A stretch of DNA of 64,000 nucleotides, from NCBI GenBank assembly GCA_016648135.1, contig JADDOH010023643.1:124001-188000 (forward strand), written 5' to 3'. The notes under the pieces are model-generated. The model searched no databases. It worked only from the letters and a program-made list of their open reading frames with translations, and was not told the origin of the DNA. Below are positions 22,371-33,992 of this stretch, in pieces. How positions within the stretch are numbered: position 1 is the stretch's first letter; the number at the start of each line of letters is the position of its first letter. Both the position numbers and the translations under genes were made by a program. Source of the DNA: Agrypnia vestita (Eukaryota > Arthropoda > Insecta > Trichoptera > Phryganeidae).

Positions 22371-23012
22371 ATTTTTATGTACATTGTCCAATTAACTTAT
22401 ATATTTATGTATTTATTGCGGATATAAAAATGATATAAGTTAATGAAAGAATGATGTTGTCAGAATCGAACGTTTTAACCTTTGTTTATTTATTTCAAAC
22501 AAATTCGAAATACATAAACAATAAAAAGAACAAATAAAGAATAGTGGACAAGAACAGTAGCATCGAATGGAAAAAGTGAATTTTAGAGAAGTAATGAAAT
22601 AGTAATGAGTAATAACATAATGAAACGAATAAAATGAAGTAGGTAACAACGTAATGAAATAAGTGACAATAAAACAAAGACATAAGATACCCAAAAGAAA
22701 CTCCATTTGTATCTTATGTTGCGACTGAATGTTAAATGTTGCGACGCAGAATAATACTCACTTGGATTCTTAGTTCATACGAAGACAGAAGATAGATATC
22801 AATGTCGGTGAACAAGTTGTTGTAAGCTTGGCACATTCCCACAATTTGAATAAATTGTAGTATTTGGAGTATTTGTATTAGTAGGCTATGCTAAGCAGTC
22901 ACATAGGATTAATCACGTATGAAGAGCATTTATTATAGATTTGATGACTATATTCTCATCGTTTATTCTGTACCTATGTTCTGTTACCAAATTCCTATTT
23001 CTCTTATGTAGG
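22371..23012. other. AT-rich sequence, nothing recognised
   Basis: The 88-codon minus frame at 22440-22706 is low-complexity and not convincing. Confidence 0.4.
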
Positions 23013-23038
23013 TATATAACCATTTACTGAGATTTTTA

Positions 23039-23078
23039 GTCAAACGGTTTCGAGTCGTACCCATCTCTTTGTTAGGTC
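23039..23078 (-). ncRNA. decayed hammerhead-like motif
   Basis: The minus strand reads GAC, CTAACAA (two changes from CTGACGA), a stem GAGATG/CGACTC with mismatches, GAAA, ACCGTT, T, GAC. It is clearly homologous to the intact copy in the other arm. Confidence 0.35.
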
Positions 23079-23297
23079 AATTCCACTAACATGTACGTAC
23101 CACTACACACAACAACCATAGTATTATTCATACACTAACATCCTTACAAAATATTCTTTACATGAAATTCTAAACAATTCTAACATCCTTACAAAATATT
23201 ATTTACATGAAATTCTAAACGAAGGCCAACATGCACTGTAGCCTTCGCGTGAATACTTTGGTTGTGGTTTGTAGTGGTATTTACATGCTAGTGTAAT

Positions 23298-23343
23298 GGT
23301 TGTCCTGACGAAGAGACGGGTACGTCTCGAAACCGGTAGACCA
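23298..23343 (+). ncRNA. hammerhead-like ribozyme motif, best-kept copy
   Basis: The plus strand reads GTC, CTGACGA, one A, a perfect 6-bp stem GAGACG/CGTCTC closed by GGTA, GAAA, palindrome ACCGGT, A, GAC. Core, stem II, the minimal stem III and a short stem I are all present. Predicted cleavage would follow the A after ACCGGT. The unpaired A before stem II is shared with most other copies here. Confidence 0.6.
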
Positions 23344-23473
23344 AAAATCTCAGTAAGTGGTTATATAATAACATAACAAACATTTTGTTAAAATGCCTGA
23401 CCATAAATTTAATGCTTCATATTATATTAAAAATACTAATAATATCGAAGTGTTCTGTGCCATGTTAAATAAC

Positions 23474-23990
23474 AGGTGTACCCATAAGTAACCAATTATT
23501 TTTGGTGTGGAATTTTTGCTTCAGTCAAGCTCAGTAAAGTGAACTTATAAAGACGTGTTTTATACGCAATATTATAATCCGTGGTCTTGTGACTTGTGAC
23601 AATTAATTTTTATTTTATTAGTTGATTGTCCGCCATTATATTAATATAAAATGGCGGATAATCAACTTACTTTCTGTTTCATTTTCGATCAGGTGTTAAT
23701 GCAACGGTTGCGACAAAGAAAATTTGTGATGTGTATGGTGACGTATTGAAAGTAAATAAGTGCCAACGTTGGTTTAGAAAATCTTCCGATGGTGGTTTTG
23801 ACTTGTCTAATAGCGATTGAAGTGGGCATCGGTAGGGTTTGATAATGACGCTTTAAAAACACCTAGAAGCATATTTTTCTTAAAAGTCTACAAACAAGAT
23901 GGCAAAAGGTCTTAGATAACGATGGATATTAAATCGGTTAAATTCTTTTTTTGTTGCCACTTAAATAATTGATTACTTATGGGTACACCT
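23474..23990 (+). mobile_element. internally deleted mariner with TIRs
   Basis: Inverted ends AGGTGTACCCATAAGTAA (23474 and, reversed, 23990) match over about 28 bp. From the ATG at 23651 a relic of the transposase N-terminus can be read, with a frameshift: ADNQLTFCFIFDQ, then GVNATVATKKICDVYGD, CQRWFRKSSDGGFDLSN. This is the mariner DNA-binding region. A stop follows, then a further piece FDNDALKT in another frame. The catalytic domain is absent, so the copy is a MITE-like derivative. Confidence 0.8.
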
Positions 23991-24357
23991 AATAAAATAA
24001 AACGGACGTCATTCACATAAGTCCTAGAAAGGTTTTAAAAATTTGAATGAATTGATGTAATTTCAAAAAGATTATTAGCGTTATCCTACAAGGTTTACAT
24101 TGTCACAAGTCGATCTCAATTTGTATACATCCTCTTTTCAAGTCTCATTGGCCTTTAATTAAATCCTTCCCGTTCCAAGCTTCAGTACGTTTATTTTTTC
24201 CACTCTTAAAACGGACTAAGTAAACGCGATATCACAAGGGAAAAATAAAATAGTAAAACCTTTAGGGCGCATCATTATTTGGGCAATCAGGGGTGTATTA
24301 GAAACGTATACCTAGATAAATATATTAATTCACACTATATATAATACACCCATATCT

Positions 24358-25150
24358 ATACAGGGTGTAACATAGCTAGTATACAATACTATACAGGTGG
24401 ATTACTGCCTTGATCATAGTCGAAAATATTCAAGAAAACATTTATCAATAGTTATGGAGTTATGCAATATCAATTTTTTTCAATATTTCTGACTTATTTT
24501 ACACAAAAGGTTAAATTGTATTACAGTAACATGTATCGGTTAGAAAAATTCATTCATAAATTAATGTATATTATAGATGTCTCACAGAGACGAAACTGTA
24601 TTTTTTCAAGGGAGAGTAAGTATACAAGTCTTTTTTTTTTGGGTGGCCATAGGACTTACGACCTATCGTACGGTTGACGTTACATATGTGTAAAGTGATC
24701 ACCTAAGCCAACCATACGATAGGTCGTAAGTCCTATGGCCACCTAAAAAAAAAAATCTATACCTACTCTCCCTTGAAAAAATACAGTTTCGTCTCTGTGA
24801 GACGTCTATAATATATATTAATTGATTATTGATGTCCCTGTGACAAACAATCCAGTTCTGTTCTGAAAAATTTGGACATACTCAAATATTCAAAATTCAT
24901 TCATTTCAAAGCAAGTTAAATAAAATTATAAAAACACCAATAAATATATATAAAAAAACAGCAGAGTTTTAATAATTTTGTATAAGTTTGTATTAAAAAA
25001 GTTAGAAATAATTTTGAAAAATGCAAAATTTGATGTCGTATATCTCCCTAATTATAGATATAAGGTCATGGTTGCTTAAATATTTTTGTCTCATAATAAA
25101 CGAAGGAATCTACGTGTAAAAAATTCTGGATTAGGTCTGTTAGACCTTTT
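24358..25150. mobile_element. TE with diverged terminal repeats and a nested hairpin
   Basis: The outer parts (24358-24480, starting CAGGGTGTAACATAGCTAG, and 25000-25150 reversed) are weakly similar inverted repeats sharing a block around CGAAAATATTCAAG. A further relative lies reversed at 33035-33290. Between them is the hairpin 24562-24822. There is no coding sequence. Confidence 0.45.
24562..24822. repeat. near-perfect hairpin, about 115-bp arms
   Basis: Arms 24562-24676 and 24710-24822 pair almost perfectly, including CTCACAGAGACGAAACTGTA and ACGACCTATCGTACGGTTG. The same tips form the TIRs of the longer copy at 41583-41958, so this is a compact member of that family. Confidence 0.8.
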
Positions 25151-25176
25151 ATATATTTATTATATATATTAATATT

Positions 25177-25880
25177 ATGCTCGGCGTTGCACGGGTTAAG
25201 GAGCGAGTTGAAAATAAATTTTGGGGGGGGGGGGACAAAGAGAAACAAAGGGAAAAAAACAATGTTTCCATTTAATAAAGGCTGGGATGGATAGAATATC
25301 TAGAGAAGAAATATGGCCTATTTTTTGCAAAATTTGGATCCAATCGGTGAAGCGATGTAGATTTGTATACAAAATATATCTAGAGAAGGGGATGGGTTAG
25401 AGGGGGAAGGGAAAATTTCGCCTATGTAATTCGCCGGGTTCTAAAAAAGAAAGTTTCCAAGTTTTGAGTCCAATCGGCCGAACGGTACAGATTTGCATTG
25501 AATATATATCAGGGTAGGGAAAGGGGTAAAAGGGAGGGGGAAATATCGCCTAAGTTACCCGCCGGGTCATAAAGAATAAATTATGATATTTTGAGTCCGA
25601 TCGGGGAGGGGAAGAGGTAAAAGGAGAGGGAGGAAATGTCACCTATGTAGCTCGCCGGGTCCTAAAGAATAAAATTCAAAAATTTTAGTTCGATCGGTAG
25701 AAAGGTACATATTTGCATTGAAAATATATCAGGGGGAGGAAAGGGGGTAAAAAGGAGGGTGGAAATATCACCTATGTTTCTCACCGGGTCCCAAAAAATA
25801 AGTTTCCAAATTTTGAGTCGAATCGGACAAACGCAGATTTGTATATAGAACAGACAGACAGACATTGAGTTTTATATAGA
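25177..25880 (-). mobile_element. Helitron-like element with internal tandem repeats (family A)
   Basis: On the minus strand it starts TCTATATAAAACTCAATGTC at 25880, then a short TCTG run, and ends in the hairpin-forming AACCCGTGCAACGCCGAGC near 25177, with the CTAG tip missing. About five degenerate units lie between, one shortened near 25597. A run of 12 G at 25220-25231 falls in its 3' part. Confidence 0.65.
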
Positions 25881-25904
25881 TATAGCGTGTGTTGCTTTTC
25901 GTCA

Positions 25905-26310
25905 AACAGATTTTTTTATTTATTTATTTATTAAAGCCCTACAGGGTTTTTACATATAGATAGGTAAAGTGTTCATTAATAGAATAGATGGCGCTGTTTT
26001 TTAAAAAATCATTTTTTTTGGTACCGTTATAAATATTTTGTCTCATACCAATATAAAGGTAGTTAAGATTTTTAACAACTGTATCATGGCATATGCGTAG
26101 GCGATAGAATAATTGACGAACTGGCTCAATCTACTTGACGAACTTTTCAGAAATGTTAGATTAAAATCAGATACAACTAACAGAAGATATAAGAAAATCC
26201 CTGTAGTGTATGAGATTGTATCGACATTTTATACAGAAAATATTTGATAGAAGTAGGTTTTTTAAAAGGTTTTCTGAAGAAATATTTTTATTATTTAAGA
26301 TTATTATTTT
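25905..26310 (-). mobile_element. probable LINE 3' tail remnant
   Basis: Reading the minus strand, CCCTGTAGGGCTTTAATAAA is followed by (AAAT)n, a common LINE 3' end. Upstream protein is not readable. Confidence 0.35.
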
Positions 26311-26381
26311 ACAGGAATTTTTTTTCGGAAACGGCTTAGCGATTTTGTGTAAACGAACATTTACATTTTTATTAATATAGA
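26311..26381 (-). mobile_element. Helitron-like 5' end fragment (family A)
   Basis: The minus strand starts TCTATATTAATAAAAATG and continues AATGTTCGTTTACACAAAAT, matching the 5' ends at 21049 and 37408. Only about 70 bp remain. Confidence 0.55.
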
Positions 26382-27645
26382 TAAATATATAAAATATAAT
26401 AAATCCATGAACAACCTGACAGTTTTAAATAGAGCGTCTTAACACGCAAATATTAGCACGCAATAATAAGCCACGAGCGAGTTAATACGCAAACTTTGTA
26501 ACACCGAACCATAAGCGTGAACGAACTTAGTTTTAGACCTTGCAGGGACGGTATCAAACACGATTTTCAATGCCATATATCTAAGTATTTGAAATAATTC
26601 TGCTGTTTGTGGACGTGAGTTCACAGCTTTTGATAACATAACATAACGTCAAATCATTAAGTCGAAGTTTTTGACTGTTTCTATATGGTGCTGAATCTTG
26701 ATATCGATGATAGCTCTGTCCATGAGGGTCCACGATTAGTGACCATATTTATATATATTATAGATATGTGCACATATATGTATATTACTTTCGTACCTAC
26801 GTTTTGTAAAAACGGGACATAAACAAAATTTATGAATGAAAAAAAAATAATAACATTGTGAAAAATGCATCCAGACTAAACTTTATAAAATCCTCAATTT
26901 TTATAAAATATGAATTATATAACATATCCCATCATATGGTATCATATTGTGAAGATATACACTGATTAAATTCCTCAATAAATGATTAAATTAAATCCAA
27001 AGAAGTATCGCATCATAACATAATTATTAACATAAAAAAAATGAAAAATATATTACGTATAAAAATATGCAATCTCCAATTAACTCGGTACTGTTTAATT
27101 ACGATCCAGCGGCTACACATGTAGTGAGCCACATTACGTTCCCGCCGAGTGAGCTGAGGGGTCTTTGGACTGCAATGAACTTGAGTAAATCATCATTATT
27201 AAGTAGCTAGATTCTCCCACTCGCTCTACACTTTGTGAGCTGGCGCTGGCGTTCAGTTCTTCAATGCAACAACTCTATTTACAGCTTCTCGATCTTGGAG
27301 AAACATTCACACTAGGCAACTTAAGAATGATCGGAATAGTTTCTATTAAAAGTATGAATGTAATTTAGTACATATCGAAACAAAAATACAAAAAAGAATT
27401 CAGTAAACAGCGTAGATCAACAATGTGAAAAAACATAATAATAACTTTGCTCGTGATCGATATTGAAATACAATTGGGACCGTTTTAAATCTGGTTGAAA
27501 TTATATCCATGTTGGAAAATGTTTTTTAGTATTTACACATATGTATAATATATCGCAAAAATTGATGTGAGTGCGTGCGAAGTGGGTAAACTGAGATATG
27601 ATAGTCAGGTGAAATTGGAAAAATTAATAAACTATTAAGAATTTT
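26382..27645. other. no recognised gene
   Basis: A slightly GC-richer patch at 27110-27330 shows no coding signal. Confidence 0.4.
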
Positions 27646-27649
27646 CATA

Positions 27650-28036
27650 AATAAATAACGTAGGGCTCCGAATGCTGGGTATTGAGTAAAAATGATGAAA
27701 CATCTCTCCTTGTATTTGAAAGAAAAATATTCGGTTCAGTAAGATAATTGTAGATATACGATACAACGAGGAGGTCTACAATATTTGCAATGAGCTCAAC
27801 ATAATACAATTTATCAAAATAGGGAGGCTGCGACGGGCAGGCCGCGTGGAATGAATGAGTCAAGAAAGAAGCCAAGCCATCACACCACACCACATCCACA
27901 CCAAGCCCAAGTGAAAACTATAAGCATCGGGGATTGGAGGAGTACATGTCAGGATAGAGGAAGATGGAGAGGAAGGTTGGAGGAGGCCAAGGCACACAAA
28001 GTGATTTGGAGTCATTGGTGATGATGATGATGATAA
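27650..28036 (+). pseudogene. LINE ORF2 C-terminus (RTE-type style)
   Basis: The plus strand gives GSECWVLSKNDETSLLVFER near 27660, then in another frame RYNEEVYNICNELNIIQFIK and GRLRRAGRVE, and finally WRSTCQDRGRWRGRLEEAK before a stop. These match the order YGSE.W.L...D...L..FERK, RYN.ELY, I...RLRWAGHV.RM, and the final W...A.DR.RWR common to LINE C-termini. Several stops and frameshifts are present. A GAT-rich run at 28018-28036 and AAATAAA form the tail. Confidence 0.8.
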
Positions 28037-28039
28037 ATA

Positions 28040-29265
28040 AACTGGCAAGAATGGCCGTAAATCGAAGAAGAATTAATTTAAATTGAAAATCGTACCGCCA
28101 ACCATTTTGCCCCCCGCACCGTACGGGAAAAAGAGGTTAATAGCAAAAAAGCAATATTTCCCTCAATAATCTAGTAGTTTAACAATATCGAATAATTGTT
28201 ATAACCTTGCATATTGGATGAAAAACATAAACCAAAAATATCGTGATGTAACAATATTTTGCCAAATTAAGTGTCAGTAAACTTTATACATCCCACTACG
28301 TCCCCCTTTCACGTATGTGTGTATATACAAGCACAATAAATCCGACAAAACTGGATTAAATCTAAACTGAGTGTCTGCACTTCGTGCGTCAAGATATTTG
28401 TCAAGTATAATGAAACCCAATAGAGTCGTAATAAATCAAGGTTATACTGTCAAACAGTGTGGATTTTCTGTAGAGCGGCATCGATTCCTGGCGCAGCCCA
28501 TTGATGCGAACTAAGCTGCTTGCCCGATGTACGAAGCTTTGTAAAGGTGGATTGATATTTTTTTTATATTAAGAAATTTTTAAAGAAAACATGGTGTTAT
28601 TAAGTAATATATTTTTATTTTCGGCACTCAATATGCAATCGAAAAACCAACCCTCGCTACACATACTCTATTAGACAAGACAAATCTATAGGTTCTTTAA
28701 GAACGGCACCTGATTGTACATCTCACACAAAAATAGTAAAACAAACCAAACAAGATTGGAATTGTCATTTATAAAACTGTTCTCAGACAAATTGTATTAA
28801 CGGTAGCAAACGCGATGCGAAGAAACGCAAAACGACGGAAGAAAGCGTGCTAAATATATGAAAGAGGAAAAAAGTCTATTTTTTTTTTGTAGCAATGTAT
28901 ATATGAAAGTAGATCATTTGCTAACATATAATTATATATTACGATTAGATGACATATAATATACTTAGATACACGTGGCACTGTATCAATTAACTCGAGA
29001 TATCTGTAAGACTTCACATATGATGGGTCAAAAATATTAAGAAATAGCGATAAAACTTGGCATGCACGACAGGGGGAGTTCCTGTAAGGATAAAAAACAG
29101 TGATGAAGACTACTGAAGATGAGAAGCGTGAGAAGGAAAATATTCTAAATGGAACGGATCTACGTGATAATGAAGATGTTATCTACAAAATAAATAATAT
29201 TCGTTAAAATAAGAAATTGACCAAATAATACCCCAACATCGAAATATAGAAATCCTGAATAAACT
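28040..29265. other. no recognised gene
   Basis: No convincing frame or repeat was identified. Confidence 0.4.
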
Positions 29266-29269
29266 ATGC

Positions 29270-29430
29270 CAGAACTGCACTAGATCTTCACATTGAGAAT
29301 ATCACAATATGTCAACAAAATTCTGGAAATCCCATTCGTCAAAAATATAATATCCTACGCCGACGATATGGTTCTTAGTGAGAAAAGGTGGGAAGCGATC
29401 CGTTGCACAGCTAACAAGGCTTTGAAATTG
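29270..29430 (+). pseudogene. LINE reverse transcriptase palm fragment with YADD
   Basis: The plus strand encodes YVNKILEIPFVKNIISYADD, followed by MVLSEKRWEAIRCTANKAL. YADD is the catalytic motif of reverse transcriptase; the preceding YVN.I and following helix fit the Jockey/R1-type palm. Beyond about 29430 the resemblance is lost. Other domains are missing. Confidence 0.7.
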
Positions 29431-29739
29431 TTTTTAATAAACTTTGCCCACTTGCTGGGCGAACTCGCTCTCTGGGCCTATCTGAGTTCGCAAGAAAGTT
29501 GATTGTGTTTTAAAGAAAATAATCAAGTTTTGTGCAGCAGCAAGACCTCTCTGAACTGGGGGAAGAAATACAAGAATCTCACTTGTGCTTCATTGCCTCC
29601 TTTCCATGGGGTACTGTAAGCTAAAGCTGATAGCCACATGTGATCTCCTTTCATAGGACGCATTCTTAGATAGTTTTGTGATAAATTCGCATTGTATATT
29701 TGCATCACTGTATATTTATATCTCAAGAAAAAATTTTTA

Positions 29740-29835
29740 AGACGGCTTAGACATCGATATATAGAGCTTTTGCAAGTTGTCAAGGACAGAGATACATGGC
29801 AAACATTGCCTCGACAAGAACAATAAAATGAAAAA
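29740..29835 (+). pseudogene. possible LINE C-terminal tail
   Basis: In one frame the sequence reads LLQVVKDRDTWQTLPRQEQ then stop, resembling the terminal DR..W block of LINE ORF2 proteins. It is short, so support is weak. Confidence 0.35.
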
Positions 29836-30284
29836 TAATACATTATTCAAGTTCTCAATTCGCATTGTATATTTGTTTCAGAAACGACGATTTCTTCTCA
29901 ATGATTTCTGACCAGATTTGTAAAAATTATTTTTTTTTCAGCAAAATTTGTCGTTAATCGTTTTTGAACACGTGATCGTGATTTTGGACTTGCAATATTG
30001 TGTTATTTAAATTTTCTTTATACATTTAATAGACTAATAGCAAAAATGAATAGTGCATCAAAATTCCTGGCCTGTAATTTTGTGGGAAAAGTTTTACGTA
30101 TTCTATTAATTTAGCAGGTTAGCACAGGCAGAATTCAAGGAATGTCTAATGTTACAAGTGAAAGTTGAAATATAATTTTTATACTGGAAGTTATTAATGA
30201 TTTCCAGATAACGCTGTATACATATGCTTGGTGTTAATAAATAGTGTTGTAAAAAGACTAGGAATCGCGGGAAAATGTGCTGCT

Positions 30285-30362
30285 CCAAGGGCTGGCGGTG
30301 GGCGGCGGTAGAACTCGGTGGGAGGCGGTGGGCGGGGGTGGGAGGCGGTGGGCGGCAGTGTT
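30285..30362 (+). repeat. G-rich low-complexity run
   Basis: Repeats of GGNGGTGGGCGGNGGTGGGA type form about 75 bp of almost pure G/T/C on the plus strand. Several GGG tracts could form a G-quadruplex. The proline-rich minus frames across it are compositional. Confidence 0.75.
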
Positions 30363-31184
30363 GTGGATACATTAATTACCAAACCTGACTGTAATATTAT
30401 ACTTACTATGGCAATTAAAGTGGAACGCGTATAAGACGTACATCTCACTCTATACTGTATTGAAAGTAGTCTAGGGTCTTCGGCGACAAAATTTGTAGTC
30501 TCCCGCCACGCGGGATTGAACCACAAATTCATATCAATAATATTTTACGAGTAAATTTATCTAGGGGACTCCGCTTTAGGACACTGAAAAGAAGGTGATT
30601 TTTATTATTTTTAGTAAAATATAAAGTCGATCTTTCAAAAAATTTTTGGTGTTTATTAAATTATTTTTTTTTTAAATAAAAATTGTGACATTACATATAA
30701 TATTTTAGACATAATTGTTATGCCTCGTAACAAGAGTTATCAATTGGCGGGAAATATGGAGCTTGAAATTCTTGTAAAAAAAATAAATGTATATATAATA
30801 CCTACTATAAGGGATGAACTTAAAGAAATGGAAAAATGGAAAAATTATGCAATTTAAAAAAATAACGGTTTTCGCCTCCAAAATTGACCTTATTAATGTA
30901 AAATTGTTTAATCTATTCTTTTTAAATTCATATAGAATGGTTGGTAGTTATTTTTAACCTGAAATCCTTGGAAGGAATCGATCGGTCGAATAGTTTTCGC
31001 TCTATATTTATCGCTAATTTATAAAAAGTAGTTTCGAGAAAATCGCACTAACGATTCCTTTTCAAAAATAATATTATGCGTTTAAAGGAAACATCCAAAA
31101 TAACTAACCGCACACAATTATGTTGATTTTTATAGAAAGTCAGACAAATTAATACATTTGATATTTGTGAACGTGTTGCACCTC
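30363..31184. other. AT-rich sequence, nothing recognised
   Basis: No gene or repeat was identified. Confidence 0.4.
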
Positions 31185-31450
31185 GAGGATGCACTTTGAA
31201 TATATTGAAGTTTCAGTGGAATTGATCGCGAGCGCGAGGATATACAATATTTTCGGAGCGCCCGGAGCCGCGCGCGCCACTTGAGACGGGAACTCGTCAG
31301 TTCCGCGGAGCAGTTCAAACGAGCCGCAAATTTGCGGCGTTAATTTAATATCGGAGGTATTTAACACACGCCTAAATATTCGCGACCACCCGCACCACCC
31401 TCCACATTCAGAGCAGATCAATATTTTGAATATTTGTATGATCGCCGCAC
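31185..31450. other. CpG-rich island
   Basis: The block has many CpG dinucleotides (for example GGAGCCGCGCGCGCC near 31265) in otherwise AT-rich DNA. Minus-strand frames overlap it but do not resemble a known protein. It may be regulatory. Confidence 0.35.
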
Positions 31451-32112
31451 TACATTTGGGGTGGTAGTAAATATTTGTTATTCATTCCGCAGCAGACACA
31501 GAATTGTGGGTTAGCAGGAATCCAACTTGCAAACATTGTTTCGCTTAGTAGGTGTACTAGGTTTTATCGAAATTTGTATTACTTTTAAATTTTCGGTAAA
31601 TAAATCGTGAGTAGATAAACAATTACCGGTGAGCAATTGAAGATAAATAAATGTTATTTATTTATATTATTGATGAATTTGGCATTTAAGTTGTAGAGAT
31701 TATTCTGATGATCATTAAACTAATATAAACCTTTTTACCTCTACGTGACTTTAATTATCGAGTTTAGAGAGAATATCTCATCGACAGGTGAAGTCAATTT
31801 GATTCTTCACATATGTCGATGAGAGGTAACATGGTTTATATGAAGTAATATAATGAGACGTAACAAGGAGTATATTAAATAATATATCAGTAAATACTGG
31901 TAAAAATGTTATTTCATTTCTAAATGCAATACACAGATCGAAACGATTAAATATCATACAATGCGTTTAGAAAATAATCGCTATTTATGTAGATTCTCTT
32001 CGTGACTACAGAACATTAATTTTTCTGTGAAAATTTCTACAATGAGGAATTCTCCTAGTTTGTTACGTTCCATCTAAACTTGACGTTTATCTTAAGTGCT
32101 TCGCCAGGCAGC
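31451..32112. other. AT-rich sequence, nothing recognised
   Basis: There is a small inverted repeat around the two ATCGACA-containing strings near 31775-31825 and otherwise nothing. Confidence 0.35.
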
Positions 32113-32190
32113 AATGAGCCATGCACTGCTGTGTGAAGAATACCTGTTCGCCGGCGGACGATGCTGGCCCGCCGTGGCGCATGGCTCATT
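32113..32190. repeat. small palindromic TE-like fragment
   Basis: AATGAGCCATGC at 32113 is mirrored by GCATGGCTCATT at 32179-32190, around a GC-rich centre. The right side continues into GTGTAAAGGGGCC, resembling the tip of a DNA transposon. The family is uncertain. Confidence 0.4.
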
Positions 32191-32499
32191 GTGTAAAGGG
32201 GCCTTAACAGATTACAATAAATAAACCACTTTAAAACAGACTATATAGAATACGTCATAATTTTAATGGACATTGATGTTTTCTGATTGAATTTGTCATG
32301 AATTATATTATTTTCCGATTATTATTTTTATTTGTATGATTAAGCTTGGCTCTGAAGACCTTTCAGGTCCATAGCCCATCACACAACCATCCTTCAGGCT
32401 ACAGAACTAGTTTGGGGGGATATCAAAGGTAGATTGGATGAAGGATGAAGAACACGTAGTCTTTAGCTGAAAAACAGAAAAATCTTGAAGATTTATTTA

Positions 32500-32667
32500 A
32501 AAATTATAATCCAGAAAAATGGAAAAGATGTTGAAGGCATGTAAAAACAATTGAAGAAGTTTTGAAGAATGGACTCATCTATAGATAATTTGATTGTATA
32601 CATTGCTTCCGAGTCGGATGACAGCAGGGAAGATTCAAGCAGTAATTTCGATACGTTGTTCGAGTAA
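32500..32667 (+). pseudogene. C-terminus of a DDE-type transposase
   Basis: The frame reads NYNPEKWKRC, stop, RHVKTIEEVLKNGL, then after a one-base shift SSIDNLIVYIASESDDS and a stop at 32665-32667. The pattern P..W..CC.HV...E, followed by an acidic serine-rich tail, is what I associate with DDE-superfamily endonucleases of insect DNA transposons. The catalytic core is not present. Confidence 0.5.
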
Positions 32668-32699
32668 TGTGTGATTTTTGTTTACGCGTTTGATTGAAT

Positions 32700-32940
32700 T
32701 TTCATTTTGTTGTACTGGCTTAGTGTAAAATAAAAATATGTGTGTTGTTACAATGCAAAAAATTAACACAAAATAAGTATTTCTAGTAAGTAAAATTTTT
32801 TAAAATAAAAATATATATTTATTTGGAATATCATATTGAGGCGTATGTAATACGGGCTTGCCGGGCCACTTTCCCCGCCTTTCTTCATACCGGACAATGT
32901 TTGGGAATGGTCTTTTGATTGTAGTCGACTTATGATTACT
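32700..32940 (+). mobile_element. 3' end of the DNA transposon (copy 1)
   Basis: About 210 bp that also occur reversed at 34868-35075, sharing ATATTCATTTGGAATATCAT-like sequence, CGGGCTTGCC and the outer tip GGTCTTTTGATTGT. It follows the transposase tail directly, so it is taken to be that element's 3' end. Confidence 0.6.
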
Positions 32941-33034
32941 TATGTCGATTACGAAAAATTCATTTGTTTCAATACAAGTTACATAAAATGATAAAACCCC
33001 GCAGAAATTCTAATTGGAATTAGAATGTTTTGAT

Positions 33035-33290
33035 CATTTCATTTGACTTAAATTAAAGGGAATAAATTATTTATATTTCATGTACGTTACTGTAATGATA
33101 TTCCAACGTTTTAAAAAAAAATAATTAGAAAAATGCAAACTTTGATGTCGCAAATCTCCATAACTACCTACTGATATTATGTGTCATGATTGCTTGAATA
33201 TTTTCGACTCGTAATTAAAGCAGGTATCTCCACCTGCAAAGTATATTGGACTAGCTCTGTTGCACCCTGTAGGTATACTAGATTTTTTTC
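33035..33290 (-). repeat. relative of the 24.36-25.15 kb element
   Basis: On the minus strand CAGGGTGCAACAGAGCTAG is followed by the shared CGAAAATATTCAAGC block, matching the left end at 24358. Only one end is present. Confidence 0.5.
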
Positions 33291-33639
33291 GATTTTTAAT
33301 TAAACATTATTTATCTGCTTTTTTTAATACTTCTCGTGCGGTTCAATGCTAAATTGGCATCGCGCACGCATCTCTCTTTTTGTTGCACCTGCACGACCGG
33401 GCTAGACAGAGAAAGATATACTAGGATACGCTTCACGAGTAACACATTATGATTCGTAAATCTGAGTGATAAATAACGTAAATGGTAATTATATTGGATC
33501 ACCTCGGTGGTTGACTGCCGGCACACGCCGCTACTGATGCAAAAGTTGTCGATTCCGATTTTTTTTATTAATAATATGTAGGTATATTAATTTTTACATG
33601 CACAGAGGGCGTTTAAAGTTTTTAATACGTCTCGTTTTT

Positions 33640-33900
33640 CATTTTAATAAGTGTTAAATAACTGTTTTTATATTAATGAAAACATTTTGTATAAAACCAC
33701 TATTTATTGAATATAAATAGGATACAACGTACACTTAAAAAATAAATATCGAGGTATTGACATAATTAAAAATAAAAAATAGTTATATGAATGTTGAATA
33801 ACTAAGTAAGAACTATTTTAACTAATTTAAAAGGTAACTATTTGCAAAATTATTTGGTTACATTAAAATATTCTTCTAATTTCTAAAATTTCTTATTTAT
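33640..33900 (+). repeat. dispersed repeat related to 51445-51620 and 38780-38910
   Basis: The blocks GTACACTTAAAAAATAAA and AATATCGAGGTATTGACAT match the region next to the hammerhead-like motif at 51479. The motif itself is lost in this copy. Confidence 0.45.
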
Positions 33901-33992
33901 CTAACTGTTATCCTACGTTATTTGTATGTGAAATTTATAAACACTTGTTAATACGGTTTGTTTCTAAAAGATGTTTAGTAAACTCAGAAAAT

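Larger units (their letters stand above)
23013..23367. mobile_element. inverted-repeat element with hammerhead-like motifs in both arms
   Basis: Arms of about 120 bp (23013-23135 and 23245-23367) share the outer block TACTGAGATTTTT and its complement. The right arm holds a well-kept hammerhead-like motif and the left a decayed one, each reading inwards-out toward the outer end. The 110-bp centre is a tandem duplication of a 45-bp unit starting TAACATCCTTACAAAATATT at 23136 and 23181. There is no coding sequence. Confidence 0.65.

Noticed and set aside
27645..28048. Two minus frames
   Set aside because: They are shadows of the plus-strand LINE C-terminus, which has clear motifs.
30106..30532. 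Proline-rich minus frames
   Set aside because: They come from the G-rich low-complexity run and have no other support.
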